Assembly (NCBI GenBank): GCA_036852015.1
Contig: JAANDG010000012.1
Coordinates: 496,001-560,000 of the forward strand
Source of the DNA: Pelodera strongyloides
Lineage: Eukaryota > Nematoda > Chromadorea > Rhabditida > Rhabditidae
Reading direction: 5' to 3'
DNA length: 64,000 nucleotides
Below the pieces are notes generated by a model, which saw only the letters and a program-made list of their open reading frames with translations, was not told the DNA's origin and made no database searches. The position numbers and the translations under genes are program-made. How positions within the stretch are numbered: the stretch's first letter is position 1; every line of letters begins with the position of its first letter. This document shows, one piece after another, positions 41,197-52,755 of the stretch.

Positions 41197-42376
41197 AGTG
41201 TCAGACCCACGTAAAAATGAATGTGTTTTTACTGAGTAGAATCTACAGGAAACTCTATCCTTCTTCGGAAATGCACATGATTTTCTTTCCTAATAAAGAG
41301 CCACGTACCAAACCATTCTGCTTTATTTTTAAGTCTTCTTATTATAAATAAAAAAAGAAAATAGTCAATTGTTGTCCTCCTTGCCCTATCTCAACCGCCT
41401 GCTTGTATTCTAATTAACATTGGTCTCTTCTCTCTGCTCCAAATTAAATTGGCCTACGTCCTTCTTTTGTTTTGGACCCAGTGGTCATGGTCCTCCGACC
41501 TCGGCCCGATCTTTACATAAACAACCCCTTGTTTTCGTAATTCTCGGTTCCGAAAGTCTAAATGGTCCCTCCTCTGAAATATAAAAAATCTTTTAGTAGA
41601 GAACCTTCTTTATGAACAAGAACTATTTCATTTACTATAGCTAAGCCTACGCATTAGCAATGGTTTATCTGCACGGCACTCCTACTTAGGTTCAGTGGAT
41701 GTATCGTCTGTGAACTCATGAACCGTGTATATAAAATACTGGTTATTTTTCATGATTTCCTTTATGTGGCCGAAATGACCGAAACGTATTTTTCCATTGA
41801 AAACAAATATTCTAATTTATTTTCCTCGAAATAAAAGCTTGACATTGTAGCATTTTTCAGGCATGTTGCCTATTTTTATAGTGTAGGCTGAGGTCGGTTA
41901 TTGATTTTATGTAACTTACATTTAGCTTATTTATTTTAGAGTTTACATGGTTCCAGTGTGAATACACAAAAATGCATACGTTCCTGTTTTTGAAGTAATT
42001 TTTGAACGCTTTCTGAGCTGAGTTTCCTTTATTGTTAAATCGCTTTGACAGCCTTTTCACGATCTTTATCTTACTGTATTTTGAAAAGCGTTTTTCAAAA
42101 TATGTTGTTTGATACATTAAAATCCCCTTACATCCTTTAAACAAACTGTGTATTATAACAGTACGTAGTACCCATACATACTTACATATTTTATCTGTAT
42201 GTCTGCAGTGTGGCTTAACAAGTTGGCGTTTTATCGCTCTTATAATCTATGATAGTGATAAAATAAAGTGTAATCAATATGCATTCTCTTGCTGATTTAA
42301 TGTATACACATTATTCTTTTAATATTTTCATATTTATTTCCTTTTTGTTTCAGAGAAGTCGGTGTCAACTCGTTGG

Positions 42377-45300
42377 ATGGCGCATGGGTGTCCATCCAAA
42401 TCGGAACCGCTGGACACGCTCCTCAGAGAGGTTGGGGAATAGTTATTTTATTTTACATATTATACATTTTGTCTTCTCTCCTTTATTTACTGCAAACTCC
42501 CATATTTACCGTATATTATACTTTATTTATTTTGTATACACTTTATATACACCTTATGCTTGTGTTCATACTGTGTTTTATGTTGTAAACGTACTATTAA
42601 TTAACTTTGGGCGGTAGTTGCGAGATGTATAAAACGTCGCTTACAGATCGGGTAGAGTTTGATCTAGTAATTAATATTAGTAGATTAAATAAAATCTTTA
42701 GCTGTTCCTTACGTTTTATAAGCAAATATTTGTATAGTTACTGTTAGTGATTGATTTTTTTTTAGAAGGAGCGCGATCTCGAACTAGCGGCTAAAATCGG
42801 GCAATCTTTATTGGAACAGAATAAGGAACTACAAACCAGGTACTGCATTTTGTATAAAATGTAATCAATGAGATGGGTTTGAGATGGACAAGCAATAATA
42901 TACATGGTTATTTACACCATGCGTAAGACTTTGATCTTATCTCAATGTACAAGTCAATGTCACACTTGTGTGACAATACTCTTTAGATAGATTGGAACCC
43001 AAATTGCATATAATTCAAAGGAATGCAGTTCACACGTTTCAAAACCCCTTACAATACCGCTTGAAACGAAACAACATTTTCAGAAACGAATTTCTGGAGG
43101 AAAATCTCTCTCAAGCCAATGAAACCCTCGTCCAACTGAAACACGAAGTACATAAGAGGAGTGAACTACTCAGGGTCTACTCACATCTCGATGAGGAGTC
43201 GTAAGTTAATTGCTTAATATTTTTAGTAATTGGATTGTGTGCGGCTAAGTATTGGCGCGCATTTACGCGCGCGGCGACTCTCGAGGTGCCATGGTCTACA
43301 CCAAGTATCTAAAACAAGTCTTTTTGAGCAGTATCCCTGATTACTGGTCTTTTCTTGTATTTTTTTAAATATACTTTAATTCCATATAATTTATTCTATC
43401 TTATTTTAGAGGATCTGGTGTAGACGAGTCCCTTCGACTACGCGTCAACCGCCTCTCCTCTGAAAATGACCGGTTACGGCATGAAGTACGTTGTATTTAT
43501 CGAAACTTATTTATTTATTTATATATATTTGCAATTAAATATAAACGATAAATAAACCCAATGTAAACAAAAAAGCGACATCAGAGGATAGTCTAAGACC
43601 TTGATGGAAAATACGGAAACTACGGGAAATGACCGCATTTTGTACTCAATTTTAGCAATTGTAGGGTACTTTTATTATGTAAAAATATCATGGATGCTGT
43701 GGTCAAGGGGCTTTCTGTAACTTGGCTATTTAGTTGTATCTTGTATTTAGCATGCAACCCTTCGTAAGCAGACTGAACAACTCGTCGAACGGGAGCGAAA
43801 GAGTGTGACATCATTGACTGCGCAATTGGAATATGCAAATGAGAGGGTGGGTTGATTAGTTATTTACTGTATTTCGACCAAGTAGATTGTAATGAAGATA
43901 CGGTAGGTTGTGTAGTTTTTAGTGGTGAACGTTTTTTTTGTAGAATAGAATAGAATAAATATTTTGAACTGAATAATCAATGAATTCGCGTCTATTGGGT
44001 TTCTGTATATAATGGGTTGAAATAGGTTCAATCACTCAGTGCCTAATTCTGCTAAAAAATTGCTTGCAATTTGTCATACGGTTCTTCATTCAACTGGAGT
44101 TCTTTATAATTCCTTTCCAGTCAACCCGACTGCAGACGCAAATCCAAGAGAAGAACGATGAATGTATAGCACAAGCAGTACAGATTGAACGACTTCTCAA
44201 GGAGATACGCTTATCCAGTCAGAGGGAGAGACATGTAAGACATGATACTACTTCATTCTTGGTGCATATTTCGACATTGTCTTATTAGTTCTAGTTCTGC
44301 ACTAACGTTTCGTGATTTTATTCCAAAATCCTATTTCAGCTAACAGCAGAAAATGGTCAGCTGGGCGCTCAGTTGGAAGAAGCACTGAAATCACATGAAA
44401 TCCTTTCCACAGAAGTTGCTCAACTGCAGGATATGTATGCAGAGGTAAGGTTTTTTAGTGTAACCAATCAGTAAACAGTAAAGCATTGAACAGATATTTT
44501 CCAAAATCAGAGCTTCTTGCGACTCCCAGTATATGATTCAAAAACACGTATTAAAGTGCTTTATTCGACCGGTTTCGGCTTACGCCATCATCAGGAACAA
44601 CAAACATCCTGCAAAAAATACGAAAATGTAGCTACAATTATTTTTTGTATAATTGTAGCTACATTTTCGTATTTTTTGCAGGATGTTTGTTGTTCCTGAT
44701 GATGGCGTAAGCCGAAACCGGTCGAATAAAGCACTTTAATACGTGTTTTTGAATCATATACTGGGAGTCGCAAGAAGCTCTGATTTTGGAAAATATCTGT
44801 TCAAAATGACGGCATCCCTCCAGCAGCACGCCAACAAACAACTAGTAAAGCATTGAACTCAAATTATTGCCACGGTTAGCATAATTCACTATACAAATAT
44901 CCACAGAAACGGTGCAGGGAGGTCTCGCAGAATTCATTATAGTGAAAAGTAAAATGATTGTATTTTTTGTTGACGCTTCGTTTGTGGTTGATAGCCCTCA
45001 TAGCGGTAGCCTGGCTGCCCTCATAGCAAAAAAAGGCAGCTGCGCAGCGGCGCAGAGCCAAAGGAACGCCAGAATGCTGCGGCACACTCCTAGAAGAAGA
45101 CCAATGCATAAAAGTACTTTTGTTCCCAAGGCAGTTTTTCAGGTGAAGGGAATGTTCCACGACGCCGAGGAAGAATTGAGGCAATTGAGACAGAAATCGT
45201 CACCGTATAGGTGAGTGAATTTAATAATTCAGGGTGATAGTCACGCACCAATGTTTTAGGTCCGGGTTTCTATCCAATGAAGATAGGTCACGGATTTCTG

Positions 45301-48300
45301 TATTGTAGTGTAAAGTTACGATTCACCGACCGGTGAGGGTCTCTTGTTTCTAAAGTTCACAACTCCCTATATTTAGATCTCCATCCATCGACTCACTGTA
45401 TGACTCTCTTGCGAGTGAGCTCGAAAACTCGGACTCTGGATTTTCAAGGTAGGAATTTAGTTTACGTGACTATTTTATTCCCGAATTCATGGATCTCTAT
45501 GTCTAGCTCACTCTTCCTCTCTCTCTGTCTTCATTTTCTCTCTCACATACACACAATCTCTTTCTTCGTTGGGCAGGCCCTATGCCCCTATGAATGTTTA
45601 CATGTTTTCTAGCACACCATTTGCATCGTCGCGCAGTAATGGAGTCACCGGTTTGCGTCTGGAATTGCAGAATGGAACTTCTCTGAAGGTTAGTTTTTCT
45701 GCTATTTTTTCGATCGGTAAAGCTAGCTTCAACTGAAACTCAGTCAGCACTTCTGTTGCATGCTTTTATAATCAAGGCAATCAAATTATTTGCAGGAACA
45801 CGAAGAGGTTGACGTCCCATCAGCTGTACTGGCTGATCTGGCAAGGAAGAAGGTAAAGATATTAATATTAATTAGTCGTTTCTGACTTGACTTTGGGGAC
45901 TCCGCGGAGCCCTGTGGCCGTATGCACGAACAGCGGGAACCTCCCAGGGTGGGAGAATTTGTCTCTGCTTCGTGTGATCCCTCTCTTTCTCTCACCTCCC
46001 ACTGGGAGGCTGGGAGCTTCCCGGCGCGTTCGTGCATACGGCCACTGGATTAAAGGGAGAGGCCCATGAGAATAAAGTTTTCCTCATTATTTTAAAGAAT
46101 GTAACTGAATTTCAGAGATTCCCGTGAAGATTCGGCATCGGCCAGGTACCGTAGTAGAACAGAGTTTTTCCCGCAATTTCGGCTCGCAGATCAATTTTCT
46201 CGCTTTTAGGGCATTCTTGTATTGCAAACGTCTCTTTATAGTTGTAGGAATGATCTTTATTCGTTTGACCATTCTTATATAGAAAAAGAATGCAAATGAA
46301 CGCATATAAACCGTAAAAACAAATTTTGACGTTGCTGACTACGGTGCCTAGCCGAACTGTTTGCCGGGGAATAACTCTGCGAGTTTGAGGCTTCACGCAA
46401 TGCGGTTTTCACAGTAATAATTCTGAAATTCCGGACATTCTTTACAAATAAATTGAGGAAAACTTTATTCTCATGAGCCTCTCCCTTTAAACCTTTGCAT
46501 AACATGGCGGCCTAAAAACTTGTGTTTCCTACCTCATAGTTTCTTTACTTTTTGTTTCCTGATTATCTAACATATCTGATGCGGAACGTTGCAAAATAGT
46601 TTTTGATTTTTAAATTTACGCTAAATTTATAATAAATAAGTAAATAAATATTTTCAGGTCTCGATCTGTGATTCGGCCCCTGCTCCCCCTCAAACTCCCC
46701 AGTCGGAGAACACTACTCCGACTCATTTGGTTCCAGCTGTGCAAGAGAACCTTCAGGAGGAAATAGAGACGTCAGCGAAGGAAGCGGAGCATATCCCTGA
46801 GAAGGTAGGTTTGAAAATTAGCATATATTCTCTCTCTTTCTCTCTCTCTCTCTCTCGTCCTTCCGTCTGCCATTTTCCTTATTACGTTAATAAACAGAAC
46901 TTATTTATGCTTTATTTCAGGTCACTGTAGAGAAGCCAATGATTGCCCGAGTATGCATAGAGACACAGACAATTGCCCTTCCAGAACTAAAACCATTGAA
47001 CTCGACACTGGTGCGGTTTAGTTTTAATTTTCAGTTTTTTCAGTTTGTTTATGGTTATTTTGTGATAACGTTGTTCGTATTAGCTTTAATTTTGGCTAGT
47101 GGCTTAGTTTTAGTAACTTTTAGGGGGTTGACAGACGTCGGCTTATAACTTTATAAATAATTTTTCAGGACACTCAAAATTCTCCGACCCTTGCGGTTGA
47201 ACAGGAGAAGCAAACCACGCCCGATACCGTGTCTGGGGAGGGTAATCTGGAAGCGACCACACAAGTAGTCGGGACCACCCACGTCGCTTCTCGGACCACC
47301 CAGTGTGTCCCTCCGAATACGCTTCCACTTAGAAGCCATTCAATGGAGGGATCGTCAACGATGCATGTTTGGAAGCCAACGAAGAAAAGTGCGTTTTTTA
47401 TAATTGCCTTTGCTTTTTTCCTGTGGGACCACCCACGATGCTAACGGGACCCAGTGTCTGATATCACGATAAGGCCTCTATTCTGGAAGGTTCATTTTCA
47501 AGTTATTTGCCTGGTGGATAGCTAGCGCAACGAATACCCTAAAACGATTTAATGAAATGTGTCCCCATGTCAGGTCTGCCCGCCCGTACCTCCTCTCAGG
47601 ATTCTCTCTCCGAGTACGAGGCCCCGAAGATGGGCGAGCCTGGAGTGCCCGGCACCAGAGACCTCGACTATTCCATCAGGCAGCTCAACGTCCGACGACA
47701 GGTTTGTAGTTGGTATTTTGTAGTTTGAAGTTTGGTTTAACGGTTGTCTTCGAGGTTGGGTAACTATCGCAATATGAGACAAGTAACAATGCACCTTTCA
47801 TGCTACTCCTCTAAAGCTTTCGAATTTGGTTTCTTCTCTCGGTTGTGCTCCTTCCTTGTTTAATTGATTATTTTTTCGTTATAATGCCATACAATGTATC
47901 AAGTGGACTTGATCGGCTCCCTGTCAACGCTACCCATGCCCAATAACACTGCACGATCCCCCAAACTCCATGTGAAATTGTGTTGTGTGCGTAACTACGG
48001 TATTCTCGTGTCTGTCTCTTTCAGCAACAGTGTACTGGACAGTCGTTTTGGTGTATGCTTCGCTCACTCCTCAGTTGGTTGCTGACCACCAGACGATACA
48101 AGGTCGTGCACTTATCTATTAATATTAATATTCAAGGAGTTCAACCTTGTAGAGCATGACGTCTGTTGTTTGACATGGGCTGAATGTGTGTACTGTATTT
48201 GAGTTGCGCGTAGGAGTTTGATTCCGTTGCTATAACTAAACTATTCATCCAATGTGCACAGATCCGGCTAGTAAGGAGAAAAGCGCGCCAACTTTTTTTG

Positions 48301-49726
48301 GGAACGAATGCAATAAAAAAGATGTGCATAAACTAAATATATTCCGACCACTGCCGCATAACAACTGATACCTTTCTTCTACGCGGCCACTGCGCGGCGG
48401 CGCCTACTGAATACCCATTACCTTGAATGCTGTGTTTTACCGTCCATATGCATGACATCCTCTGTTTCCCCTTGTTGTACTATCCCTTGCTTCACCTCTA
48501 ATTCTGTGCTAGAATAAGTTCCTTGTACTTTTCTTTCGCCATACGCTACACATACTCCTTACCGAAAGCTAGCGTTTCTTATAAATAGGTAGTTTTGGGG
48601 GTTTTGATGCAAATTACAGTTTTAATCAGAAGGGATTTGTGTTTATGTCGGGGAGCGGAATCATTTAGTTTCATATTCTCTTCAGATGGAACGAGAATAC
48701 GCACAATTCCGTGAGAGAAAAGGACTTCCGGCGACGAAATTCTTCGCGGAAACGGTACTTCATTTCTGCTGTCATTCTGTATTACTATAACATCTCTTTG
48801 GTTCTTACAATTAGAGACTTGCCTTTATATTACCATTATGTTGTTCACCTACTTACCTAGAGCTTGGTTTCCTTTAGCTCACTGAAGTGCACGTAACCAG
48901 CTTTGGAATTGATGGGGTTTAGTTTTTTTTTGTTATGAAGAGGTCAGGCAATCACCAAAAGCATGAAGTTACAGCAGCTACAGTAATAGTTCGTAGTTGG
49001 GCACGGGAATGCCTATGGCATTGGCAATACCAGGGAGTTTTGTCATTTTAAACCTTTAAACCTTTCCAGAAACCTTCCACGGCTCCACCGTTTGGTGCCG
49101 CAGACTCGTGGTGCAACTACGCGGTCGTCCTCGGTGAAGAACACTCGCGGACTGTCCAACCCTGGAGGGCAGTTCAACATGTTGGACTGGCGGCCATCGG
49201 AGGACCCACTGGAGGAGGAGTATTGTCAAGAGCTGAGGTGAGGGATACAGTAGTTACTTCCCCGTTCTGCACTTCGTAGTTTCTAGTATTCGAGGAGAGC
49301 TACTGGAGTAATATTCCACTCATTTTTATTGTTCTCATGAATCGGGTGCCAAGTCTTTGTTTGAGCTGTATATGAATACTATGTAGTGGTGAAGGGGCAC
49401 ACACTCGGTAACGAGCTAACTTATCAAAACCCCAGAGCATACCGCATCGTGTACGTACCTCGTACTACTGTGTTACAGAAGATATCAAGCACAGAACCGG
49501 CAAGAGTTCAAATTTCTGCCGTTTGATGATCTAGTCTTCCATTATTCCACTATTCTTAATTCTCGCTTTCCAGCTCCCTTCGCCCAACGCCAGCCCCGTT
49601 CGGGTCCAATCAAGTCCTGTCCGATTCGGAATCGCTGGTATTCTACCATCGTCATCTTCTCCCTTGTCGTCGACGCCTGACTTTTCCCGCATCGCGTCCG
49701 GAATCTTGTCGCGACGCGGCTTGTAG
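42377..49726 (+). CDS. TRAK/Milton-type kinesin adaptor (HAP1 N-terminal coiled coil), 18 exons
   Basis: Links kinesin to mitochondria through Miro in the known family. Exons: 42354-42430, 42766-42839, 43084-43200, 43410-43485, 43751-43846, 44121-44234, 44340-44444, 45143-45210, 45377-45448, 45577-45688, 45796-45852, 46658-46804, 46921-47010, 47169-47388, 47574-47701, 48686-48754, 49070-49237, 49574-49726. The key match is KERDLELAAKIGQSLLEQNK then NEFLEENLSQ, almost the human HAP1/TRAK sequence. A long coiled coil runs to about residue 240 (HDAEEELRQLRQKS), then SIDSLYDSLASELE, and later PGVPGTRDLDYSIRQLNVRR, a second TRAK hallmark. The C-terminus is Ser/Pro-rich, ending SRRGL-TAG. ATG 42377 gives 639 aa. 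The residues normally upstream of KERDLEL are not found, so 5' exons may be missing. AATAAA is at 50207. Confidence 0.88.
44492..44843. mobile_element. Hairpin element with hammerhead-like cores and 15 bp target duplication (TRAK intron)
   Basis: Arms 44492-44646 and 44647-44801 are near-perfect reverse complements, so the same open frame appears on both strands. The insert is flanked by the 15 bp direct repeat AGTAAAGCATTGAAC (44477-44491 and 44844-44858). Each arm carries CTGATGATGGCGTAAGCC followed by GAAACCGGTC: + strand 44690-44730, - strand 44561-44600. The unequal tail 44802-44843 suggests a target-primed, retrotransposon-like insertion rather than a cut-and-paste MITE. Length and motif suggest a Penelope-like terminal repeat or retrozyme-type element, which is an inference. 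Confidence 0.7.
45913..46046. mobile_element. 134 bp GC-rich inverted-repeat element (TRAK intron)
   Basis: Left arm TGTGGCCGTATGCACGAAC..GGGAACCTCCCAG pairs with right arm CTGGGAGCTTCCC..GTTCGTGCATACGGCCACT. The middle also contains CTCCCA/TGGGAG inverted pieces. It is non-coding and directly adjacent to the next element. Confidence 0.7.
46050..46491. mobile_element. 442 bp inverted-repeat element, TTAAAGGGAGAGGC ends
   Basis: Left end TTAAAGGGAGAGGCCCATGA; the right end at 46455-46491 is its near reverse complement over about 37 bp (GAGGAAAACTTTATTCTCAT..CTCTCCCTTTAA). It is non-coding and lies in the TRAK intron 45853-46657. Confidence 0.7.
46827..46858. repeat. CT microsatellite in a TRAK intron
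   Basis: A run of CT repeats shortly after the donor of the exon ending at 46804. Confidence 0.8.
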
Positions 49727-51355
49727 TTTGTAGTTTGTAGTTCCTAGTTAATTAGTTGCGGCACAGCTAATTTGTGCCTTTTTGAGAATATTTTCTCAAC
49801 ACCCATGCCTTTTCTCCCTTGATTGCATCAGCTAAGCGGAGTACTTTGGGAGACCTTTGGAAATTTAATTAATTTTGAAATTACTTGTAAACTCCAAGAA
49901 ACCATGGTCAAAGGTGTCCCTCCTTCGCGAAGAAGTATTAAAATGTGCTCCCAAATGTTAGGTGAATTTTACTTATGTGCAACATACTAATTGCTTACCT
50001 ATTTACATTTTACTCAGTGGGGATTCGAATAAAAATATCACTATAAAACTACTTACACTCCTAAATTGAGCGTTCTCTTTCTGTTTATCATTCTCTCTCT
50101 CTCTTTGTCTCTCTCTAAGTCTCTCTTTAACTCTTTTATCACCGCCTTATTCCTCATTCCCTAGTGACTTTAACCCCCAACTCCCGGTAGAATTCCCAAA
50201 GTTGTAAATAAAACGTTTTCCTTATTTAATGACTTTCTTACTAAAATCTGGTCATTTTTGTGCACTCTTTAGACCGGTTACCATTTCCTCTGAATTGCCT
50301 TAGGTGTTCTTGAATCAGGGTTTGGTGTGCGTTTCCTAGGCTATTTTTCTTGGCATTCTAGATCGTTACTGAAAATATGCATACTAACACATATACTAGG
50401 ATGTGAACCAAACCCTTGGATAGACTGAACTTACAATACTGATTTTGTTTTACTGAAATAATGTGCAAATATGTAGAAAATTTTTATTTTATTGCAAGTT
50501 TTGTTTTAAAAACTCGGGTGTTTTCCTTTTTGTTTGGTTGTAGACTATTTGTGGAGTGATTTTTGCAAAGAGTTTACGAACGCGACCACTGAGTTAGAGC
50601 AATTTTATATAATATTATTACATGTTTTGTGCAGTTGCTTGTTTCAGAAGACTTTCCCCAACCCCTCTGCTCAACTGACTTTTATAAATGCAATCGATGC
50701 TTTTGAAGCCTCCCCTGAGCTCAATAATAAAGATTTTTAATGAAAGCGTGTATTTTGTCGATGAATTTTCAATGGTTTAAAGCTACGACAGATGATTATT
50801 TGATACTAACAATAACATAATACCATTTCCTGCATTCGGCGGGATGACATGAAACACTTGGCTTGGAAGTGGCGTCGTTGCGGCGCACACGAAACAAAGG
50901 ATGACGCAGTGCGCCGCAATGAAGCTGTCTGAAAGTTTGTTCGCGGGAACCACGCCGGTTCTACGCCCCTGTTTAGCCATGATTTGACGTAATCTCTCGT
51001 TGAGAGATCGCCACTGAGAACTCCTGCCGCGAACCGCTATTGCTCCTTATAGTTTATCGTACAGTATTTAGATTGCATAAAGGTGGCTAGCAAAAACTAA
51101 CGAGCTGAGCAAACTAGCTCCACAATTCTGCCTCAATTTGAAAACCTGATATAGGATCGCCCATTTCGTGCCAGAAGTGGGCGGCACCATTGCTATTGCA
51201 GGCCTTCTTATCTAACTTAGACACCTGAGCACCTTGTTATTTCACAAGACGACCGTTCTAATAATCAGTTCCAGGAGTATACGGAAATTTTTTTGTAATT
51301 CCTGAGCGTAACAATATTGTCATTGTTACGGATAATTGTACACTTACAGTAAACG
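49727..51355. other. TRAK 3' UTR and spacer
   Basis: A polyadenylation signal AATAAA is at 50207-50212, and a short CT repeat is near 50092-50130. A GC-rich cluster with GCGGCGCACACG and GTGCGCCGC is at 50868-50920. The open frame at 50534-50740 has no family resemblance, and I do not call it a gene. The promoter of the zinc-ribbon gene must lie in the last few hundred bases. Confidence 0.55.
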
Positions 51356-52250
51356 ATGTCGGGTTCCGTACCCACCTCTTCGCAAACAGAAGTCTCTACT
51401 ACAACTAATGGAAATCCAGAATGCCCGGCTTGTCATGTCTTAGTTCGTGAGTTGTCGACTATTTTATTATAAAGTTAATTTTTTACGAAGTTCAGTACCA
51501 GTAGAAAGGTTATTTACTAATGTAAGAAGATATCCTGCAGCATACAACTGAGGTGCCCAAAAAAAGTCAGTCGACGAGAAGCATAGAATTGCATATATAA
51601 AAAACCAAACGATGTAAGGGTTTCAGCCCATGTCTGCTCCGAGGAATACTCCATATTGATTTAACACTATAATAAACGTTATTTTAGAGAACAAATCGGA
51701 TCAATTCTGCAGAAATTGTGGATGTAAGATGAAGGTCACCTGTCGATTTTGCAGTGCTTTAGTGAAGTAAGATTTCCTGCAATGTATTAGTTTCAGGGTC
51801 GCTAAAGTTACTGCTACGTAGGAAACGGGCGAACCCATTTGGTGACGGTTCACTGGTTTTTTTCGTGGTTTAGTGGTTTTGTGGTTTTCCAACGACGCGT
51901 TTTCTGTGGTTTCGGCAATTATTTCGTTTTCCTGTGTCCAAGTATTTTGAACTTCGGGAAATCAAACCTGCAAATGATTTTTTTTTTGAATAATGTTATT
52001 GAAAATGTCAAGAGAAGACACTCTGATGAACTTATTTACTTATGACTCAAGATTATGATGAACGATTATGACTCAAACTCAAAGCTCTACAAAACTAACT
52101 GTAAGCTGAAATAGGTTCTTGGCCTGTAACACGTGCGTTTCTAAACAATCGGTGCACAGGAAAACGAAACAATTGCCGAAACCACAAAAAAACCGTCGTC
52201 GGCACCACAAAAACAGTGAACCGTATCCAAATGGGTTCACCCATTTCCTC

Positions 52251-52337
<87 letters not shown>

Positions 52338-52755
52338 AAAAAACAAAAAAAAAAAAAAAAAAAAAAATTCCTTCCTGCACTACAGGCCGCTTGATCGCTA
52401 TTGTGGCGCTTGTGGAGAACGACGCTTCATTACATTGGACAGGGTAGGATTTTTGTTGTTCATAATGGTTACAAATTGCTTACTGTTCTTTTTTATGGGT
52501 TATGAACCTATTCTTACTGTAGTTGTCTTACAGTATGCTCCAGATGAGACTTTACAAGAACCTAGCCTAGATTACGGCGCACTGTATTGGGAAATTACCG
52601 TTAATAATTAATGCTAATTACTTTAGATTCACCACTTCGTGCGTGGTAATCTCCGTACCATAGTCACTGGTGCAATCATTGCAACCATTGCTTTTGCGGC
52701 GTTCGTGAGATTCCGACCATCGCCAGCTATAAGAGGACCTAACATTCGGAAATAA
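51356..52755 (+). CDS. Double zinc ribbon protein with C-terminal membrane anchor, 4 exons, 118 aa
   Basis: Exons 51356-51446, 51688-51766, 52386-52443 and 52627-52755 join in phase to 118 residues. Four CxxC knuckles (C23/C26, C38/C41, C49/C52, C63/C66) have the spacing of a double zinc ribbon (DZR): CPAC, CRNCG, CRFC, then CGACG. After this come a basic segment and one hydrophobic helix at about 87-103 (TIVTGAIIATIAFAAFV), and then a short polar tail RFRPSPAIRGPNIRK. With no signal peptide this predicts a tail-anchored protein with the zinc domain in the cytosol. I know of no named homologue, so its function is unknown. The stop codon overlaps an AATAAA signal (52751-52756). Intron 2 carries an inverted-repeat element and a long poly(A) tract. 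Confidence 0.8.
51821..52249. mobile_element. 429 bp inverted-repeat element in the zinc-ribbon gene intron
   Basis: Left end GGAAACGGGCGAACCCATTT and right end AAATGGGTTCACCCATTTCC are near reverse complements. The arms pair on through CACTG, CCACAAAA and AACGAAA/TTTCGTT blocks for about 110 bp. It is non-coding, and its right edge abuts the poly(A) tract. Confidence 0.7.
52253..52367. repeat. 115 bp A-tract with three single C interruptions
   Basis: Almost pure adenine directly after the inverted-repeat element and only 18 bp before an exon (52386). The lysine and phenylalanine open frames here are artefacts. The length may be inexact because such tracts are hard to sequence. Confidence 0.9.

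Larger units (their letters stand above)
36895..42353. other. AT-rich spacer or long intron before the TRAK gene
   Basis: No coding exon is recognised over 5.4 kb. It contains the hairpin element at 38751-38920, CT microsatellites at 39788-39845 and 39927-39975, and a divergent CCGGCCGG-ended element at 41046-41196. The missing 5' exons of TRAK, or of the tentative upstream gene, may be short exons here. Confidence 0.5.

Noticed and set aside
44517..44773. Two identical 60-codon frames on opposite strands
   Set aside because: They are the two arms of one palindromic element, not a gene pair.
50534..50740. 68-codon frame downstream of TRAK
   Set aside because: AT-rich, in a spacer after the polyadenylation signal, without homology. 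It contains acceptor-like sites but no consistent exon chain.
52079..52611. Long lysine-rich (+) and phenylalanine-rich (-) open frames
   Set aside because: They are produced by the A-tract at 52253-52367 within an intron and only incidentally overlap the real exon 52386-52443.
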